Origin: Steromphala cineraria
Taxonomy: Eukaryota; Mollusca; Gastropoda; Trochida; Trochidae
DNA length: 64,000 nucleotides
Assembly (NCBI GenBank): GCA_916613615.1
Contig: OU744736.1
Span: forward strand, 12,101,724-12,165,723
Direction: 5' to 3'
The position numbers and the translations under genes are program-made. Shown here one piece after another: positions 56,864-64,000 of this stretch. How positions within the stretch are numbered: the stretch's first letter is position 1; each line of letters opens with the position of its first letter. The notes below the pieces were generated by a model that did no database searches, was not told the DNA's origin, and worked only from the letters and a program-made list of their open reading frames with translations.

Positions 56864-56941
56864 GTAACTGTAGTTGGAAATCTCGTGAAAGTAAGATCGC
56901 ACCTAAAAGTCGTCAATGATCTTTCGTGTCAAGTGGTCTAA

Positions 56942-59900
56942 GTGGGATATGGATATGCCGGTAAAAGGTGGGAGCATAGATATTGCGGGAGATGTGGGGC
57001 ATAAATATAACAGAGAGCAACTGAGACATGAATAGGGCTGGGAGATGTGGTACACGGATGGGTTGGAGAAATGTGGGACATGGATAGGGCGAAGGAGTGG
57101 ATCATAAATAGAACGGGTAGATATGGGACATGGATAGGACGGTGAGATATGGGACATAGATAGGACGGTGAGATATAGGACATGGGTAGAACGGTGAGAT
57201 ATAGGACATGGGTAGAACGGGTAGATATGGGACATGGGTAGGATGGGTAGAAATGGGAAATGGATTAAACCGGTAGATATTGGATATGAATAGAACAAGT
57301 AGATATGGGAAATGAATAGAACAGGTAGATATGGGATATGGATAAAAATTTGGAACATTTATTAGACAGATAGATATGGGGCATGGATAGGACGGTGAGA
57401 TGTGGGGCATTAAGGACAGAGCGAGTTGGAGCATGGTTAGGATATGAGACATGAATGAGACGGTGAGATGTAGGGCATGGATAGGACGTGAAGATGTGGG
57501 ACATGGATAGGACGTGAAGATGTGGGGCATGGATAGGACGTGAAGATGTGGGACATGGATAGGACGATGAGATGTGGGGCATTAAGGACAGAGCGAGTTG
57601 GAGCATGGTTAGGATATGAGACATGAATGAGACGGTGAGATGTAGGGCATGGATAGGACGTGAAGATGTGGGACATGGATAGGACGTGAAGATGTGGGGC
57701 ATGGATAGGACGTGAAGATGTGGGGCATGGATAGGACGTGAAGATGTGGGACATGGATAGGACGTGAAGATGTGGGACATGGATAGGACGGGGAGATGTG
57801 GGGCATGAATAGGACGGGTAGAGGTAGGGCATGGATAGGACGGGGAGATGTGGGACAAAGATAGGACGGGGAGATATGGGGCATGGATAGGACGGGGAGA
57901 TGTGGGCCATGGATAGGACGTGAAGATGTGGGACATGGATAGGACGTGAAGATGTGGGACATGGATAGGACGTGAAGATGTGGGGCATGGATAGGACGGG
58001 GAGATGTGGGGCATGAATAGGACGGGGAGATGTGGGGCATGCATAGAACGGGGAGATGTTAGGCATGGATAGGACGGGGAGATATGGGACATGGATAGGA
58101 CGGGGAGATGTGGGCCATGGATAGGACGTGAAGATGTGGGGCATGGATAGGACGTGAAGATGTGGGACATGGATAGGACGTGAAGATGTGGGGCATGGAT
58201 AGGACGTGAAGATGTGGGGCATGGATAGGACGTGAAGATGTGGGACATGGATAGGACGTGAAGATGTGGGACATGGATAGGACGGGGAGATGTGGGGCAT
58301 GAATAGGACGGGGAGATGTGGGGCATGCATAGAACGGAGAGATGTTAGGCATGGATAGGACGGGGAGATATGGGACATGGATAGGACGGGGAGATGTGGG
58401 CCATGGATAGGACGTGAAGATGTGGGACATGGATAGGACGTGAAGATGTGGGACATGGATAGGACGTGAAGATGTGGGGCATGGATAGGACGGTGAGATG
58501 TGGGGCATTAAGGACAGAGCGAGTTGGAGCATGGTTAGGATATGAGACATGAATGGGACGGTGAGATGTTGGGCATGGATAGGACGTGAAGATGTGGGAC
58601 ATGGATAGGACGTGAAGATGTGGGGCATGGATAGGACGTGAAGATGTGGGACATGGATAGGACGTGAAGATGTGGGGCATGGATAGGACGGTGAGATGTT
58701 GGGCATGGATAGGACGTGAAGATGTGGGACATGAATGGGACGGTGAGATGTTGGGCATGGATAGGACGTGAAGATGTGGGACATGGATAGGACGTGAAGA
58801 TGTGGGGCATGGATAGGACGGGGAGATGTGGGGCATGCATAGAACGGGGAGATGTTGGGCATGGATAGGACGGGTAGAGGTAGGGCATGGATAGGACGGG
58901 GAGATGTGGGACAAAGATAGGACGGGGAGATATGGGGCATGCATAGGACGGGTAGATGTGGGGCATGGATAGGACGGGGAGATATGGGGCATGGAAAGGA
59001 CGGGGAGATCTGGGGCATGGATAGGACGGGGAGATGTTGGACATGGATAGGACGGGGAGATGTGGGGCATGAATAGGACAGGGAGATGTGGGGCATGCAT
59101 AGAACGGGGAGATGTTAGGCATGGATAGGACGGGGAGATATGGGACATGGATAGGACGGGGAGATGTGGGCCATCGATAGGACGTGAAGATGTGGGACAT
59201 GGATAGGACGTGAAGATGTGGGACATGGATAGGACGTGAAGATGTGGGACATGGATAGGACGTGAAGATGTGGGACATGGATAGGACGTGAAGATGTGGG
59301 ACATGGATAGGACGTGAAGATGTGGGGCATGGATAGGACGGTGAGATGTGGGGCATGCATAGAACGGGGAGATGTTGGGCATGGATAGGACGGGTAGAGG
59401 TAGGGCATGGATAGGACGGGGAGATGTGGGACATGGATAGGACGTGAAGATGTGGGGCATGGATAGGACGGTGAGATGTTGGGCATGGATAGGACGGGGA
59501 GATGTGGGACATGGATAGGACGTGAAGATGTTCGGCATGGATAGGACGTGAAGATGTGGGACATGAATGGGACGGTGAGATGTTGGGCATGGATGGGACG
59601 TGAAGATGTGGGACATGGATAGGACGTGAAGATGTGGGGCATGGATAGGCCGTGAAGATGTGGGACATGGATAGGACGTGAAGATGTGGGGCATGGATAG
59701 GACGGTGAGATGTTGGGCATGGATAAGACGTGAAGATGCGGGACATGAATGGGACGGTGAGATGTTGGGCATGGATAGGACGTGAAGATGTGGGACATGG
59801 ATAGGACGTGAAGATGTGGGGCATGGATAGGACGGGGAGATGTGGGGCATGCATAGAACGGGGAGATGTTGGGCATGGATAGGACGGGTAGAGGTAGGGC

Positions 59901-62900
59901 ATGGATAGGACGGGGAGATGTGGGACAAAGATAGGACGGGGAGATATGGGGCATGCATAGGACGGGTAGATGTGGGGCATGGATAGGACGGGGAGATATG
60001 GGGCATGGAAAGGACGGGGAGATGTGGGGCATGGATAGGACGGGGAGATGTTGGACATGGATAGGACGGGGAGATGTGGGGCATGAATAGGACGGGGAGA
60101 TGTGGGGCATGCATAGAACGGGGAGATGTTAGGCATGGATAGGACGGGGAGATATGGGACATGGATAGGACGGGGAGATGTGGGACATGGATAGGACGGG
60201 GAGATGTTGGGCATGGATAGGACGGGTAGAGGTAGGGCATGGATAGGACGGGGAGATGTGGGACATAGATAGGACGGGGAGATGTGGGACATGGATAGGA
60301 CGGGGAGATGTTGGGCATGGATAGGACGGGGAGATGTGGGGCATGGATAGGACGGGGAGATATGGGGCATGGATAGGACGGGAAGATGTGGGGCATGGAT
60401 AGGACGGGGAGATGTGGGGCATGCATAGAACGGGGAGATGTTAGGCATGGATAGGACGGGGAGATGTGGGACATGGATAGGACGGGGAGATGTGGGACAT
60501 GAATAGGACGGGGAGATGTTGGGCATGGATAGGACGGGGAGATGTGGTGCATGGATAGGACGGGGAGATGTGGGGCATGGATAGGACGGGAAGATGTGGG
60601 GCATGGATAGGACGGGGAGATGTGGAGCATGCAAAGAACGGGGAGATGTTAGGCATGGATAGGACGGGGAGATGTGGGACATGGGTAGGACGGGGAGATG
60701 TGGGGCATGGATAGGACGGGGAGATGTGGGACATGGATAGGACGGGGAGATGTGGGGCATGAATAGGACGGGGAGATGTTGGGCATGCATGTTCTAGAAC
60801 GGGGAGATGTTGGGCATGGATAGGACGGGGAGATGTGGGGCATGGATAGGACGGGGAGATGTGGGACATGGATAGGACGGGGAGATGTGGGGCATGCATA
60901 GAACGGGGAGATGTTGGACATGGATAGGACGAAGAGAGGTGGGAAATGGATAGGACGGGGAGATGTGGGACATGGATAGGACGGGGAGATGTTAAGCATG
61001 GATAGGACGGGGAGATGTGGGGCATGCATAGAACGGGGAGATGTTGGACATGGATAGGACGGAGAGAGGTGGGACATGGATAGGACGGGGAGATGTGGGA
61101 CATGGATAGGACGGGGAGATGTGGGACATGGATAGGACGGGGAGATGTGGGGCATGAATAGGACGGGGAGATGTGGGGCATGCATAGAACGGGGAGATGT
61201 TCGGCATGGATAGGACGGAGAGAGGTGGGACATGAATTGGACGGGGAGATGTGGGGCATGGATGGCACGGGGAGATAATGGGCATGGATAGGACAGAGAG
61301 ATGTGGGGCTTGGATGAGATTGTGAGATATGGGGCATGGATGGGACGGGGAGATATGGGGCATGGATAGAATGGTGAGATTTTGGGCATGGATAGGGCGG
61401 GGAGAATAGAACATATATAAGACGGTGAGATTTGCGGCATGGATAGGACGGTGAGATGTGGGGCATTAAGGACAGAGCAAATTGGAGCATGGTTAGGATA
61501 TGAGACATGAATGGGACGGTGAGATGTAGGGCATGGATAGGACGGAGAGAGGTGGGACATGAATTGGACGGGGAGATGTGGGGCATGGATGGCACGGGGA
61601 GATAATGGGCATGGATAGGACAGAGAGATGTGGGGCTTGGATGAGATTGTGAGATATGGGGCATGGATAGGACGGGGAGATATGGGGCATGGATAGAATG
61701 GTGAGATTTTGGGCATGGATAGGGCGGGGAGAATAGAACATATATAAGACGGTGAGATTTGGGGCATGGATAGGACGGTGAGATGTGGGGCATTAAGGAC
61801 AGAGCAAATTGGAGCATGGTTAGGATATGAGACATGAATGGGACGGTGAGATGTAGGGCATGGATAGGACGTGAAGATGTGGGACATGGATAGGACGTGA
61901 AGATGTGGGGCATGGATAGCACGGGGAGATGTGGGACATGGATAGGACGTGAAGATGTGGGGCATGGATAGGACGGGGAGATGTGGGGCATGCATAGAAC
62001 GGGGAGATGTGGGGCATGGATAGGACGGGGAGATATGGGGCATGGATAGGACGGGAAGATGTGGGGCATGGATAGGACGGGGAGATGTGGGGCATGCATA
62101 GAACGGGGAGATGTTAGGCATGGATAGGACGGGGAGATGTGGGACATGGATAGGACGGGGAGATGTGGGACATTGATAGGACGGGGAGATGTTGGGCATG
62201 GATAGGACGGGGAGATGTGGTGCATGGATAGGACGGGGAGATGTGGGGCATGGATAGGACGGGGAGATGTGGGACATGGATAGGGCGGGTAGATGTGGGG
62301 CATGCATAGAACAAGGAGATGTTGGGCATGGATAGGACGGGGAGATGTGGGATGGATAGGACGGGGAGATGTTAGGCATGGATAGGACCAGATGTGGGAC
62401 ATGGGTAGGACGGGGAGATGTGGGGCATGCATGTTCTAGAACGGGGAGATGTTGGGCATGGATAGGACGGGGAGATGTGGGACATGGATAGGACGGGGAG
62501 ATGTTGGGCATGGATAGGACCAGATGTGGGACATGGATAGGACGGGGAGATGTAGGGCATGCATAGAACGGGGAGATGTTGGGCATGGATATGACGGGGA
62601 GATGTGGGACATGGATAGGACGGGGAGATATAGGGCATGCATAGAACGGGGAGATGTTGGGCATGGATATGACGGGGAGATGTGGGACATGGATAGGACG
62701 GGGAGATGTGGGGCATGCATAGAACGGGGAGATGTTGGACATGGATAGGACGGAGAGAGGTGGGACATGGATAGGACGGGGAGATGCGGGACATGGATAG
62801 GACGGGGAGATGTTGGGCATGGATAAGACGGGGAGATGTTGGGCATGCATAGAACGGGGAGATGTTGGACATGGATAGGACGGAGAGCGGTGGGACATGG

Positions 62901-63941
62901 ATAGGACGGGGAGATGTTGGGCATGGATAGGACGGGGAGATGTGGGACATGGATAGGACGGGGAGATGTGGGACATGGATAGGACGGGGAGATGTGGGGC
63001 ATGAATGGGACGGGGAGATGTGGGGCATGGATAGGACAGAGAGATGTGGGGCTTGGATGAGATTGTGAGATATGAGGCATGGATGGGACGGGGAGATATG
63101 GAGCATGGATAGAATGGTGAGATTTTGGGCATGGATAGGACGGGGAGATGTGGGACATGGATAGGACGGGGAGATGTGGTGAATGGCTAGGACGGGGAGA
63201 TGTGGGGCATGGATAGGACAGAGAGATGTGGGGCTTGGTTGAGATTGTGAGATATGGGGCATGGATGGCACGGGGAGATAATGGGCATGGATAGGACAGA
63301 GAGATGTGGGGCTTGGTTGAGATTGTGAGATATGGGGCATGGATGGGACGGGGAGATATGGGGCATGGATAGGACAGAGAGATGTGGGGCTTGGTTGAGG
63401 TTGTGAGATATGGGGCATGGATGGCACGGGGAGATAATGGGCATGGATAGGACAGAGAGATGTTGGGCTTGGATGAGATTGTGAGATATGGGGCATGGAT
63501 GGGACGGGGAGATATGGGGCATGGATAGAATGGTGAGATTTTGGGCATGGATAGGGCGGGGAGAATAGTACATGTATAAGACGGTGAGATATGGGGCATG
63601 GATAGGACGGGGGAATAATGGTCATGCATTAGACGGAGAAATGTTAGAAATGGATTGAACGGAAAAGTGGAGCATAGATACAAAAAATGGAAATGTGGGA
63701 CATAGAATGGACTGGAAGATTTGAAACATGAATAGGACGGTGGGTGAAGGGCATAAATAGGACGGGAAATGTGGGGCATGGATAGGACGGGAATTGGGGG
63801 CATTGAAAGGACCGAAAGATGGGGGGGCATGGTTAGGACGGGGAGGTTTGGAACATTGATGGGACGGAGATATGTGGAGCACGGATAGGACAGAGAGATA
63901 TTAGGCATGTATAGGGCGGAGAAATGTTGGACATTGATAGG
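56942..63941 (+). repeat. 26-bp minisatellite array, ~7 kb, with higher-order repeats
   Basis: About 270 units based on GATAGGACGGGGAGATGTG plus GGGCATG. Two main variants alternate in blocks: GGACGGGGAGATG and GGACGTGAAGATG. Larger blocks recur, for example a block with GGGACAAAGATAGG at 58911 and 59925 (1,014 bp apart, 39 units), and a ~327-bp block repeated at about 61210-61860. Blocks with GCATTAAGGACAGAGC break the 26-bp register. Units decay towards both edges (56942-57360 and 63620-63941). The plus strand is purine-rich with repeated GGGG runs. The minus strand has no stop in any frame of the consensus, which produces ORFs up to 827 codons encoding one 26-residue cycle. Confidence 0.96.
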
Positions 63942-64000
63942 ATTACACAAGCATCTGTGTCGAAACGTCGCTTACGATGAACAAAATGTTCGGAATAATC
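63942..64000. other. Unique sequence beyond the minisatellite
   Basis: The last 59 bases are no longer repeat. Too short to classify; they mark the right edge of the array inside the window. Confidence 0.7.

Noticed and set aside
62524..62748. Plus-strand ORF of 74 codons rich in Gly, Asp and Met inside the array
   Set aside because: It is the plus-strand reading of the same minisatellite; other plus frames carry stops and there is no gene context.
56903..63950. Many minus-strand ORFs of 80 to 827 codons with repeats such as PCPTSPRPIH
   Set aside because: They occupy all three minus frames at once and follow the 26-bp repeat. The consensus simply lacks stops, and no splice, start or signal evidence supports a gene.

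Overview
The window looks like a piece of an AT-rich animal nuclear genome, most likely a mollusc or another lophotrochozoan (inference). The protein genes are split by GT/AG introns, and introns and intergenic space are crowded with animal-type transposons: a Tc1/mariner transposase relic, a CR1/Rex1-like LINE end, a Penelope-like element, a LINE carrying an RT zinc-binding domain, and many foldback or MITE-like elements. Nothing bacterial (operons, Shine-Dalgarno sites, CRISPR) is visible.

Layout. 1-7.35 kb is non-coding: a MITE, a 21-bp minisatellite built on a TCTAATTAGA palindrome, a degenerate Tc1/mariner transposase and a second MITE. 7.35-16.03 kb is a near-perfect head-to-tail duplication of a 4,338-bp unit, with no recognisable gene in it. 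16.26-46.14 kb holds four paralogous two-exon genes, all on the minus strand, for C-factor-like short-chain dehydrogenases/reductases (SDRs). They are called A (16257-22689), B (27741-35495), C (39657-40878) and D (44982-46136). Each is split at the same place, one base into a codon, just upstream of the helix that leads to the catalytic Ser-Tyr-Lys half. A and B have introns of 5.7 and 7.0 kb filled with repeats; C and D have introns under 0.5 kb. 46.1-53.2 kb is mostly featureless. 53.2-56.86 kb holds five or more plus-strand exons of a secreted zona pellucida (ZP) domain protein that probably continues beyond the window. 56.94-63.94 kb is a ~7-kb minisatellite with a 26-bp unit and higher-order structure. 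Its minus strand is open in all three frames, which creates many large but spurious ORFs.

How things relate. The SDR genes are a local tandem family. A 123-bp core of exon 1 is almost identical in all four while the flanks differ, which suggests gene conversion. B and C are the closest pair, and almost all of their exon 1 is shared. The ZP gene and the SDR cluster have no evident functional link. The best structural leads are the Penelope-like element framed by 48-bp inverted repeats, the patchwork homogenisation of SDR exon 1, the 1.2-kb foldback element at 41.85-43.08 kb, and the frame-neutral 26-bp array beside the ZP gene.
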